The notes under the pieces were generated by a model. It was not told the origin of the DNA and searched no databases. It saw nothing but the letters and a program-made list of their open reading frames with translations. A stretch of DNA of 64,000 nucleotides from Methanobrevibacter thaueri (lineage in GTDB: Archaea; Methanobacteriota; Methanobacteria; Methanobacteriales; Methanobacteriaceae): positions 115,277 through 179,276 of the forward strand of contig NZ_MZGS01000014.1 in NCBI RefSeq assembly GCF_003111625.1. The letters run 5' to 3'. This document shows positions 46,781 through 55,347 of this stretch, one piece after another. Numbering within the stretch: position 1 is the stretch's first letter; each line of letters begins with the position of its first letter. Position numbers and translations under genes: made by a program.

Positions 46781-47545
46781 TTATTGGAATAAACCTCCTA
46801 ACTTTTCAACAGCTGATTTGGTGTATACTGTGAGTCTTCCTGGGTGAGTACCTGGTGCTAATAATTCAGCGTTAAGGTTTTCAGCAACCACAACATCTAC
46901 ACCAGCGTGGTTTCTTGCACCTAAGGAAATTCCTTTATCTTCACCGACTACAACGAGAGGTCCTTTTACTTTTTTGTATTTTCTTCCTCTTGTTTTACCT
47001 CTACCAGCTCTGATTCTTTTACCTTCTTTTGCACGGATGACATCATCGTAAACTCCTAAGTTTTGGAAGATTTCACGAGTTTGTTTAGCAGTTTTTACTT
47101 CTTCAATATCATCTTCAACAATAATAGGTACTTGTTCTAAATCATCTACAACGTGACCTCTGTTTTCAACAATCTCCTTATTGGTGGTTGCTGCAACAGC
47201 GGATCTGATTGCGAATCTTCTTTCTTTTATGTTGATTTTTTCATGATGATTTTTTTCAGCTCTAGTAGGATGTGCTTGTCTACCACCAATAGCCATTGGT
47301 ACGAAAGCTGCTTTAGAACCATTTTTAATCCTTGGTACTCTTGCGGTACCTCTACCTGAACCCCATCCTTTAGCGGAAGTTCTTTTACCTGCCATTGGGT
47401 CATTACCCCATGGTTGTACTCTAGCGGATTGTGCTGAGAGCACTGCTCTTTTGATTAAATCTGGTCTGTATACTTCATCAAAAATAGCTGGAAGTTCAAT
47501 TTCTTCTTTTACTTCCCCATTAATAGAATAAACATTAACTTTCAT
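46781..47545 (-). CDS. rpl4: 50S ribosomal protein L4
   Basis: 254-residue uL4, eukaryote-like L1e form. WGNDPMAGKRTSAKGWGSGR in the tunnel loop and GRGKTRGRKYKKVKGPLVVV. Two bases after L3. Confidence 0.97.
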   Translation of the reverse strand: MKVNVYSINGEVKEEIELPAIFDEVYRPDLIKRAVLSAQSARVQPWGNDPMAGKRTSAKGWGSGRGTARVPRIKNGSKAAFVPMAIGGRQAHPTRAEKNHHEKINIKERRFAIRSAVAATTNKEIVENRGHVVDDLEQVPIIVEDDIEEVKTAKQTREIFQNLGVYDDVIRAKEGKRIRAGRGKTRGRKYKKVKGPLVVVGEDKGISLGARNHAGVDVVVAENLNAELLAPGTHPGRLTVYTKSAVEKLGGLFQ

Positions 47546-47547
47546 GA

Positions 47548-48558
47548 TTATACCCCTTGTTTAGATTTTGTACTTATGTAGTTTATTTGAGGTATATCCT
47601 CAGCTTTATTATTAGGTCTAATAGGTTGTCTTAAGATTACTAATCTTTTGGAAGGTCCTGGGAGGGATCCTTTAACTAAAACGTAATCGTTTTTGACAAG
47701 TCCGTATTTTACAAATCCACCATCTGGGTTGATTTGGTCAACTTCGTCAGCTGATGCGATTTTTAAAATCCTTTTATTGAATTCAGTTCTTTTGTGGTAA
47801 CCCATTTGACCTGCTTGAGCAACAGTCCACATGGTTCTTCTTGGTGTCCAAGGACCAATGGAACCGACGTGTCTTCCTTTACCTGCTCTTACAGCTTTAC
47901 CGTATTGAATTCTAATTCCCCATCTTTTTACTACACCTTGGAATCCTTTTCCTTTTGTAGTTGCAATTGCATCAACAAATTCTCCTTCATTGAAGATTTC
48001 GCTAGCTTTTACTTCATTACCTAATAATTCTAATGCGGTATTTAATTTTTCTTCAGGATTTGCTCCTCCAATTCCACATTCAAATATATCTGGTTTTTTC
48101 TTAGGTACGCTAGTTACTTTTGGATTTGTGTGTACTAAGACTCTAATTTCTTCTGTGTTTTCTAATGCACCTTGTATTTTTGCAATAGCTTCAGATTTGT
48201 TGTATTCTTTAGGAAGGGAAATCTTCCTGGAAAGTTCTTGATCTAAATTGTCTGCAAGTACTTCGGTGATTACTTTCAATCCACGAGAAGTTTTTTCATA
48301 AGCTCTAATTCCCATTACTACGACCGGAGGCACTTCCAATACAGTTACAGGAGTGAAAACTTCCATACCTTGAGTAGGAGAGTTTTTATCAGTGTCAGTG
48401 ACTAAAGCGTGAGTCATACCAACTTTATAACCTGCGAGGCCGAGTAATTTTGGTTCATCGATTTGTGGCCAAGATTTAATTCTTGGGGTTTCTTTTGCTG
48501 CTCTTTTTCTTGGACTAAAAGCAACAGACCCTTTTCTTGGCTGATGATGTCTAACCAT
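47548..48558 (-). CDS. rpl3: 50S ribosomal protein L3
   Basis: 336-residue uL3, long archaeal/eukaryotic form. N-terminal QPRKGSVAFSPRKRA, VTTKGKGFQGVVKRWGI-like block and GSIGPWTPRRTMWTVAQAG. First gene of the superoperon with a strong AAGGAGGT ribosome site and a 333-base upstream gap. Confidence 0.97.
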   Translation of the reverse strand: MVRHHQPRKGSVAFSPRKRAAKETPRIKSWPQIDEPKLLGLAGYKVGMTHALVTDTDKNSPTQGMEVFTPVTVLEVPPVVVMGIRAYEKTSRGLKVITEVLADNLDQELSRKISLPKEYNKSEAIAKIQGALENTEEIRVLVHTNPKVTSVPKKKPDIFECGIGGANPEEKLNTALELLGNEVKASEIFNEGEFVDAIATTKGKGFQGVVKRWGIRIQYGKAVRAGKGRHVGSIGPWTPRRTMWTVAQAGQMGYHKRTEFNKRILKIASADEVDQINPDGGFVKYGLVKNDYVLVKGSLPGPSKRLVILRQPIRPNNKAEDIPQINYISTKSKQGV

Positions 48559-48891
48559 TTAATTTTACCTCCTTATAATAATTTTTTCCTTTATTTTTTT
48601 AATTAATTTTAATTTTTTACTTTAACAGCCCAATGAAGGACTATCAAGCGAGTTTGATGAAATAAATTCATCGAAATGATAAATAGCTATAAACAAGTTT
48701 ATAACTAGATAAACATTAAATCACAATATATTCCATTGAGTTTAACCGAATTGGAGCACAATAAAGAATATATTCAATGTATAAACCATTCTGTGCTAAG
48801 CATATTTCTAGGGAGTCCTAAAAATATAATCTGTATAAAAAGTTGAGCAAGTTATCTATTAGCGTGTAAAACTAATAATTTATAAAGAGAA
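48559..48891 (-). promoter_or_regulatory. 333-base leader/promoter region of the ribosomal superoperon
   Basis: No open frame or tRNA seen. On the minus strand TATA-like TTTATACA (near 48782), TTTATAGC (near 48690) and TTATAAAC elements could start transcription, leaving a leader of about 100-200 bases. Two related AATATATTC elements occur near 48727 and 48768. A long leader could hold an r-protein feedback site, but no known motif was recognised. Confidence 0.4.
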
Positions 48892-49737
48892 TTAAAATCT
48901 CATAAAGTTAAATAAAGAAAGTGTAGCGACAACTGCCTCTTCAGTTCTAACAGTTTCAGTTCCCTGTCCTGGAAGGGTATTAACCTTGTATAAATCCCAG
49001 TTTGGATTTGAAACGTCTTCTGAAATTGAAGAATAAGGGCCACCAAATAAAATAGCAATACTTTTACGTTCATCTACTTTATGCTTTAATTCATCAAAAA
49101 TAGAATCAATATAATCTCCATATCTTGTAGTTTCAACAACAAGATCAGGTTTAATTAATTTTAAGCTATTTTTAAGACTCTTATTAGAGGAGATAACATT
49201 GTATCCCCAGTAAACGTCATCTGGTTTATCAGGTGTGACTATTACTTCTTTCTTAGCAATTTTAGTAATCTTAAAGTCAAATATTTTTTTGACAGTAAGT
49301 TGCTCTTTACAGAATGCAAGTTTATCCATACCTATATCAACAAATGTTCCTTTCTTATTTCTTTTAACAGTGAACCCTTGTCTATAATCACCCACGTCTG
49401 GCTGACTATTAACAGGATGATGAGGAGTCCTAAGTGGCGGAAGGATGCCTACATGCTTTAGTTCAGCTTTTATAGGAATAGCTTGTTTCCTCAAATATTG
49501 AGGTGTATTCATATAATTCAAAACTTCTGCAATAAAAGCTCCGTCCTCGTTCCCATCTTCGTTCTTTTCGTGATCATCATTATAGATAACCACATTATCT
49601 GCTTTAAAAATAGCTAAAGCTCTACCGATAATCCCTACTTTGTAAGTACGGATTTTAAGATCTTTAGACTCAGAAAGAAATGAGTTTGGAATAAATATAG
49701 ATAGCTCATCTTTATACATTAGTAATACATTTGGCAT
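48892..49737 (-). CDS. SPOUT-family RNA methyltransferase (COG2106, uridine N3 type)
   Basis: 281 residues. N-terminal SPOUT half (IFIPNSFLSESKDLKIRTYK), an inserted OB-like domain (about 95-170, GILPPLRTPHHPVN) and the C-terminal knot with FGGPYSSISEDV and NTLPGQGTETVRTEEAV, where SAM binds. Homologues of human SPOUT1/C9orf114 are annotated as putative RNA uridine N3 methyltransferases. Placed upstream of L3, as in many archaea. No clear ribosome site; a TATA-like TATATAAAT lies near 49770. Confidence 0.9.
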   Translation of the reverse strand: MPNVLLMYKDELSIFIPNSFLSESKDLKIRTYKVGIIGRALAIFKADNVVIYNDDHEKNEDGNEDGAFIAEVLNYMNTPQYLRKQAIPIKAELKHVGILPPLRTPHHPVNSQPDVGDYRQGFTVKRNKKGTFVDIGMDKLAFCKEQLTVKKIFDFKITKIAKKEVIVTPDKPDDVYWGYNVISSNKSLKNSLKLIKPDLVVETTRYGDYIDSIFDELKHKVDERKSIAILFGGPYSSISEDVSNPNWDLYKVNTLPGQGTETVRTEEAVVATLSLFNFMRF

Positions 49738-49949
49738 GTAAACTATATAAAGATTACCCTACATTTATATAGCTATCACTAACTAGACTTACACATTTAC
49801 AAAATATTATATCAGTTATAATATCTGTAGCTTTATTATGCTACCAACTTTTTTATACTCAGAGAATATATTAATATAAAATATATACTATCCACTATAT
49901 AAAGGTATTGTTTTTTGGATAAAAAAATTAGATTTTTGAAAAAATGAAA

Positions 49950-50582
49950 TTATTTTAATTCCGCCCTAATGGCAATAACATCAACATCTTGCTTTTCTTT
50001 TGTGTGAAAATCATAAATTTTCGGAATTGGGAATTTATATCTGAAAATATGAGTTATTTCAAGATTATTATCATTATAGTATTTTATTAGAAATTCTTCG
50101 GTTGATGCCATGTGGAATGAGTACAGCACATCGCAATTCAATTCGATGGCTTTCTGAATAAACTTCAAATCCTGACCTGAATCTGCATTTCTTTGAGATC
50201 CGAAAGGCGGGTTTTGAAATACAGTATCTGCACCTGACGCCCCATTAAAATCACAGATGTCACTGACAATGAATTCTACATTGCCGACATGCAGCTTATC
50301 CTTAACGTCCATTGCCAAGGCAATGGAATCCTCATCAATATCTACACCAATTGACGAATTTGCCCCCATCAATGCGGATCCGATTGCAAAAACTCCAGTT
50401 CCACACCCCAAATCAACAATATCCAAATCCTCAATATCTCCCAGCGAATGGGCATTCCAAATCAAATCGGATGCAATGATTGAGGGAGTTGTGTACTGTT
50501 CAAGGCCCACCTTTGGCTTGGGATGGGCAGGTATTGACTGAAGCCTCATTTCCAAATGTTTTTTGCGAGTAATCTTTTTCAT
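49950..50582 (-). CDS. METTL5-like rRNA N6-adenine methyltransferase
   Basis: 210 residues, COG2263. SAM motif IVDLGCGTGVFAIGSALMGA, acidic SIGVDIDEDSIALA, and the catalytic NPPFGSQ, which is typical of base N6-amino methylation. QSIPAHPKPKVGLEQYTT at the N-terminus matches archaeal and eukaryotic METTL5, which modifies small-subunit rRNA. Divergent from pycA by 65 bases. Confidence 0.9.
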   Translation of the reverse strand: MKKITRKKHLEMRLQSIPAHPKPKVGLEQYTTPSIIASDLIWNAHSLGDIEDLDIVDLGCGTGVFAIGSALMGANSSIGVDIDEDSIALAMDVKDKLHVGNVEFIVSDICDFNGASGADTVFQNPPFGSQRNADSGQDLKFIQKAIELNCDVLYSFHMASTEEFLIKYYNDNNLEITHIFRYKFPIPKIYDFHTKEKQDVDVIAIRAELK

Positions 50583-50647
50583 CTAATAAAATATTTAAAT
50601 TATTTAGTATATAATTATATAATGAATAAATTACTTTGAGGTTTCAA

Positions 50648-52141
50648 ATGTTTGAAAAAGTATTAATTGCAAATAGAGGAGAAATCGCCATTAGAGTTAT
50701 GCGTGCTTGTCGTGAACTCGACATCAAAAGCGTGGCAATCTACTCTGATGCGGACAAAACATCTCTTTACACAAATTATGCTGATGAAAGTTACCCGCTT
50801 GGAAATCCCTCACCAGCAAAATCCTACCTGAATATCGAGAAAATCATCGATATAGCATTGGAATCCGGGGCAGATGCGATTCACCCAGGATACGGATTTT
50901 TAGCTGAAAACGCTAAATTTGGTGAAGAATGTGAAAAAAATGGAATTAAACTCATCGGACCGACCGGTGATGTGATTAACAAGATGGGTGACAAAATCAC
51001 ATCCAAGGCACTTATGAAAAAGGCAGGAGTTCCAGTAATTGAAGGTACACCTGAAGGAGTAACCGACATTGAGGAAGCTAAAGAAATAGCTCGCCAAATC
51101 GGATATCCTGTAATCGTAAAGGCTTCAGCAGGTGGTGGAGGAATTGGTATGCGTGCAGTTTATGAGGAAGACGAACTTGTACGTGCAATCGAATCAACAC
51201 AATCTGTTGCATCCACAAACTTCGGTGATTCAACCGTATTCATTGAAAAATACCTTGAAAAACCACGTCACATTGAATTCCAATTATTGGCAGACGAACA
51301 CGGTAACGTAATCCATGTAGCTGACAGGGAATGTTCAATCCAAAGAAGACACCAAAAGCTATTGGAAGAGGCACCTTCCCCAATCATGACAGAAGAGTTA
51401 AGAGAAGAAATGGGCGGAAGCGCCGTCAGAGCTGCAGAATACATCGGATATAAAAGTGCAGGAACTGTGGAATTCCTTTATGACAATGGAGAATATTACT
51501 TCCTTGAAATGAACACACGTATTCAAGTGGAACACCCAATTACCGAACTTGTCACAAATACCGATTTGATTAAGGAACAAATCAGAATCGCAAACGGCGA
51601 TGAGTTAACCTACCAGCAAAAGGACATACAGGTAAACGGACATGCAATTGAATGTCGTATCAACGCTGAAGACCCACTTAACGACTTTGCACCAAACCCT
51701 GGAAAAATCACAGGTTACAGATCCCCTGGAGGACCGGGTGTACGTTTAGACAGTGGTGTTTACATGAACTATACAATTCCGACCTTCTATGATTCAATGA
51801 TTTCAAAACTAATCACCTACGGAAGGGACAGGAACGATGCAATCGACAGAATGAAAAGGGCATTGAGCGAATACATCATATTAGGTGTTAGAACAACAAT
51901 CCCATTCCATAAGGCAGTCCTAAGAAACCCTAACTTCATTTCCGGTAATCTGAACACCCACTTCATTGACACCTACAAGAAAGGTATTGAAGAGGAAATG
52001 GAAAACGTCATTGCAGAAGACCTTGAACTCGTGAACAAAATGAAATCAACATTCATGCCGGGTAAAAAGATAGCTGCAATCTCAGCTGCTGTTGGATCCT
52101 ACCAGAACATGGCCAAAAATCAACAAATGCAAAAGAAATAA
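50648..52141 (+). CDS. pycA: Pyruvate carboxylase subunit A (biotin carboxylase)
   Basis: 497 residues from the ATG at 50648; a TTG 12 bases earlier overlaps the GAGGT ribosome site. [20 protein letters not shown], Gly-rich ATP loop [25 protein letters not shown] and [16 protein letters not shown] are all present. Carboxylates biotin on subunit B using ATP and bicarbonate, supplying oxaloacetate. Subunit B is not in the window. The pycA-bpl arrangement matches M. thermautotrophicus as published. TATA-like TATATAATTATATAAT at 50608-50623. Confidence 0.93.
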   Translation: MFEKVLIANRGEIAIRVMRACRELDIKSVAIYSDADKTSLYTNYADESYPLGNPSPAKSYLNIEKIIDIALESGADAIHPGYGFLAENAKFGEECEKNGIKLIGPTGDVINKMGDKITSKALMKKAGVPVIEGTPEGVTDIEEAKEIARQIGYPVIVKASAGGGGIGMRAVYEEDELVRAIESTQSVASTNFGDSTVFIEKYLEKPRHIEFQLLADEHGNVIHVADRECSIQRRHQKLLEEAPSPIMTEELREEMGGSAVRAAEYIGYKSAGTVEFLYDNGEYYFLEMNTRIQVEHPITELVTNTDLIKEQIRIANGDELTYQQKDIQVNGHAIECRINAEDPLNDFAPNPGKITGYRSPGGPGVRLDSGVYMNYTIPTFYDSMISKLITYGRDRNDAIDRMKRALSEYIILGVRTTIPFHKAVLRNPNFISGNLNTHFIDTYKKGIEEEMENVIAEDLELVNKMKSTFMPGKKIAAISAAVGSYQNMAKNQQMQKK

Positions 52142-52159
52142 ATTTTTGGAGATTATCTA

Positions 52160-53077
52160 ATGAGAAAAGAAATTATAGAATTATTGAAAAAAGAAAATAA
52201 ACTTTCCGATGAAGCAATCAGTGAGCTCAAGGACATTAATATCCATGACTTTTCTGAAATCATTGAAGAGATTGGAACACAACCAACAGAACACATTAAG
52301 GCATCAGAAATCTCTAAAGATTTAGATACAACATGGGCTGGAAAAAACCTATATGTTTTCGATGAGGTCAAATCTACAAATACTGTCGCCAAATTTTTAG
52401 CGATGAATGGTGCTGAAAACGGAACTGTAGTCATTTCCGAAAAACAAACCGATGCAAAAGGAAGATCCGGAAAGGCATGGGCTTCACCAGTTGGTGGAAT
52501 CTGGCTATCCTTAATCGTGAAACCAAATGTTGATTATTCAAAGCTTCCAATGATTACAATTGGAACCGGTGTGGCTGTTGCAAAGGCTATTGAAAGAACC
52601 GGAATAACCTCCGCTGAAATCAAATGGCCTAACGACATCATCATTCATGACAAGAAAGTCTGTGGAATATTGACTGAAGCGGTCACCACATTCAATACAA
52701 TCGACAGCGTCATTATCGGTGTAGGAATAGATGCTAATATTGACATTGATGACTTCCCTGAAGAATTGCAAGACGGAACAACAACACTTGCTGATGAACT
52801 CGGAAGAAAAGAGGACGAAAACGTTTTAATCAGATTGTTCTTGGAAGAATTTGAAAAAATCGCCGAAACATTCAACGAAGGCGACTATGAATCAATTCTC
52901 AAGGATTGGAGAAAACGTTCATACAGTGTTGGAAAAATCGTTGAAGTTAGAGAACCTTTCAACAAAAACTTTGACGCTTATGTTGTAGGTATAGGTAGGG
53001 AAGGCGCTCTAATCGTTGAAAAAATTGACGGAACCTTAGAAAAAGTAATTTCAGGAGAATGTATAATTAAAAAATAA
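52160..53077 (+). CDS. bpl: Biotin protein ligase
   Basis: 305 residues. Catalytic domain with FDEVKSTNTVAKF, the biotinyl-AMP loop DAKGRSGKAWASP (100-107 core, a variant of GRGRRG), KWPNDIII at 155-162, KVCGILTEAV, and a C-terminal SH3-like domain. The N-terminal 60 residues do not show a convincing BirA-type winged helix, so DNA binding is doubtful. It would biotinylate PycB. 18 bases after pycA. Confidence 0.92.
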   Translation: MRKEIIELLKKENKLSDEAISELKDINIHDFSEIIEEIGTQPTEHIKASEISKDLDTTWAGKNLYVFDEVKSTNTVAKFLAMNGAENGTVVISEKQTDAKGRSGKAWASPVGGIWLSLIVKPNVDYSKLPMITIGTGVAVAKAIERTGITSAEIKWPNDIIIHDKKVCGILTEAVTTFNTIDSVIIGVGIDANIDIDDFPEELQDGTTTLADELGRKEDENVLIRLFLEEFEKIAETFNEGDYESILKDWRKRSYSVGKIVEVREPFNKNFDAYVVGIGREGALIVEKIDGTLEKVISGECIIKK

Positions 53078-53163
53078 TGTTATACTTATGTATAACATTC
53101 TTATACATTTTTCAAACATCACCAAAAACTTATTTTAAAATAGATTGATTGCAAACGCGTCAA

Positions 53164-54315
53164 TCAACCAAAAATAATTTCCCTGCATTTATTCTCATCG
53201 GACACTACATTAAGCAACTTATTAAATGAAGATTCTAATTTTTCACTTAAATCATTCAAGTCCAAGTTGAAAGCGTCATTAGTTGACAAGTCAAATCTGA
53301 TTGTCGCAGATGCACCAGGCATCCCGACAGCAGGAATTGTTATGATGCCATGATCCTTGAGCAAAATGAACGAAAGGACAAACGCCAAATCATCATCAGA
53401 CAAATTATGGTCAACACCGATTTCATCAGCCAACCCTTCAGGTGAGATTAAAACCCCATTAGGCGTTTTTTCGAAGTTGCTGAATTTTTCATTTAACATG
53501 TCGAAAAACTCATCTTTCCTCTCAAAACTTTTAACCAGATTGTCTCCATTGAAGTTTTTTATTCCATTCAACATGGCTAGAACTGCTGGCGGTTGAGCTT
53601 CAAGACCAAATTGATTCACCTTAACCTTAATTTCATCAATCAATTCCTTACGGCCTGCCATAAGTCCTCCTCTTGGACCCGGCATTAGTTTATCTGTGCT
53701 TGTTATTGCAATATCCGCTCCCAAGTCACATGCACGGGCCTGATTGAACACTACAGTCCTGAGCCTTGCTCCTGAGGCGTCATCCACCATGACGGGAATT
53801 CCTTTCTCATGGGCCATTTCAATGACTCTCCTGAATTCATCCTCGTCAATCACCTTAAGGTCCATTGTGGAACCTGTGATGACAACCAATGATGTATTGT
53901 CTGGTATTGAAAACTCTTCAAAAACGTCAGTTTCAAAATAATTGGCTCCAACCAGCTTGCAGCTGCGAGGTATTGAGGGATGCGCAGGCAATTGAGCAAG
54001 GTAATGAACCACATTAGTGTCCTCTTCAACCAATGCCAATATAGTGGCCAAAATGCCAGAAGAGGTTCTGTTCAATGGGAGAACTTTCTCTCCTCCCATA
54101 TGCTCAATTCCTACCTCTTGGAGCGCTTCTTCAAAAATAGCTGGGCCGACATAGGTCTCTAAAAGACTTAAGTCTGATGGACTGGCAATGAATCCACCAG
54201 AAAGTCCTGTTAAGTCAAATAAGAATTCACGACCCTTATTTTCAACTATGTCCTTAATAATCGAAAGGGCCTTTTCTCTTTTTTTGACTTCATCTAAGGA
54301 ATTAGTAATAATCAT
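53164..54315 (-). CDS. SelA-like PLP-dependent protein (MJ0158 family, TIGR03576)
   Basis: 383 residues. GGFIASPSDLSLLETYVG, PLNRTSSGILATILAL, PVMVDDASGARLRTVVFN and the PLP lysine in TSTDKLMPGPRGGLMAG. Related to bacterial selenocysteine synthase, but the M. jannaschii homologue was reported to lack that activity; the real reaction is unsettled. The ATG directly follows the stop of the small upstream gene, so the two are coupled. Confidence 0.88.
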   Translation of the reverse strand: MIITNSLDEVKKREKALSIIKDIVENKGREFLFDLTGLSGGFIASPSDLSLLETYVGPAIFEEALQEVGIEHMGGEKVLPLNRTSSGILATILALVEEDTNVVHYLAQLPAHPSIPRSCKLVGANYFETDVFEEFSIPDNTSLVVITGSTMDLKVIDEDEFRRVIEMAHEKGIPVMVDDASGARLRTVVFNQARACDLGADIAITSTDKLMPGPRGGLMAGRKELIDEIKVKVNQFGLEAQPPAVLAMLNGIKNFNGDNLVKSFERKDEFFDMLNEKFSNFEKTPNGVLISPEGLADEIGVDHNLSDDDLAFVLSFILLKDHGIITIPAVGMPGASATIRFDLSTNDAFNLDLNDLSEKLESSFNKLLNVVSDENKCREIIFG

Positions 54316-54645
54316 CTAATCAGAGTCATCCAATTTTAGTTCGTAATCTTCAAAAAATTCGATGATTGATTTTAACTGTTTTTCATTGATTTCCACTGTG
54401 GTGAATTCTTCGGTTTCCGGAATCATGTAGTTATATTCAGCGAATAAAACTTTACCGTCAGGATTGGTGATGATGCTAATGTCATCTAACAATTTTTCCG
54501 GATTCTTGTTCTGGAATTCAATTCTAAACGTGGTACCAAATTTTTGAGAGAACTTCTCCTTTTCTTCCGGTTCCCTGTTACATTTTCTGATTTTGGTCAT
54601 TCTTGATTTTAATTTCTTTTCAGCAGCTTCATCAATATTAGTCAT
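54316..54645 (-). CDS. Small acidic/basic protein, unknown
   Basis: 109 residues from the ATG at 54645, with GAGGATG nine bases upstream; a GTG at 54654 overlaps that site. Basic N-terminal third (KKLKSRMTKIRKCNREPEEK), then beta strands (TTFRIEFQNK, KVLFAEYNYMIPE) and an acidic end. No family recognised, no membrane segment. Zero spacing to the SelA-like gene suggests a joint function. Confidence 0.75.
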   Translation of the reverse strand: MTNIDEAAEKKLKSRMTKIRKCNREPEEKEKFSQKFGTTFRIEFQNKNPEKLLDDISIITNPDGKVLFAEYNYMIPETEEFTTVEINEKQLKSIIEFFEDYELKLDDSD

Positions 54646-54740
54646 TAATAACACATCCTCTTATTTTGCAAATTAATTAGTAATAATAATTAAAATATAG
54701 TATAAATTAATTCATATATAAGTATTTTTATAATATTTGT

Positions 54741-55262
54741 TTAATCATACAAACTATTTCCGTGACAGTCCATGGCGACGATGAGCGGTCCGAAATCCTT
54801 AACCTTAAGGTTCCACATTGCCTCAGGCATTCCAAGGTCAAGCCAATCAACGCTTTCTATTTCCTCAACGGCATCGACATACAATGCTGCGCAGCCTCCT
54901 GTTGCAACGACATACAATGCCTCGTTTCTGATTAGTGCCTCGCGAACAGTGTCATCCATTCCGCCTTTGCCGATTACTATCTTTGGACCCATGTCCAGCA
55001 CGTCGCTTTGGTAGGGGTTCATTCTCATGGAGGTTGTAGGTCCTATGGCAACCATTTCATAGCCACCGTCCCTTTCGGCTATTATAGGTCCGGCATGGAA
55101 AAGCACAGCACCTTCAATGTCCAATGGTGCACCTTGTTCTATAATGCGTTTATGTGCCTGATCACGTGCAGTTAAAATATTACCGGTTAAATAAACCACA
55201 TCTCCAGCCTTTAATTCTTTTAAATCTTCATCTTGAATAGGAACATTTAACTTTTTTTCCAT
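54741..55262 (-). CDS. fumB: Fumarate hydratase class I, beta subunit
   Basis: 173 residues. The swivelling beta domain shows as [41 protein letters not shown] and CHGNSLYD. In archaea the enzyme is split; the [4Fe-4S]-bearing alpha subunit is not in this window. Interconverts fumarate and malate in the incomplete reductive TCA branch. L-tartrate dehydratase beta is the alternative name for the same fold. ATG with AAGGTGT upstream. Confidence 0.9.
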   Translation of the reverse strand: MEKKLNVPIQDEDLKELKAGDVVYLTGNILTARDQAHKRIIEQGAPLDIEGAVLFHAGPIIAERDGGYEMVAIGPTTSMRMNPYQSDVLDMGPKIVIGKGGMDDTVREALIRNEALYVVATGGCAALYVDAVEEIESVDWLDLGMPEAMWNLKVKDFGPLIVAMDCHGNSLYD

Positions 55263-55311
55263 TTATTACACCTTAATTTAAGTAAAAATTTATTTATTAA
55301 TAATACAAATC

Positions 55312-55326
55312 TATAAATATATAAAA
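55312..55326 (+). promoter_or_regulatory. TATA box of the DUF2070 gene, leaderless
   Basis: TATAAATATATAAAA ends 22 bases before the ATG at 55348, and no Shine-Dalgarno lies between. The transcript should begin at or within a few bases of the start codon. Confidence 0.5.
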
Positions 55327-55347
55327 TTTTTAGATTTAATAAATTTA

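Noticed and set aside
52160..52340. DNA-binding domain in biotin ligase
   Set aside because: The first 60 residues do not show a clear winged-helix pattern, so a repressor role is not claimed.
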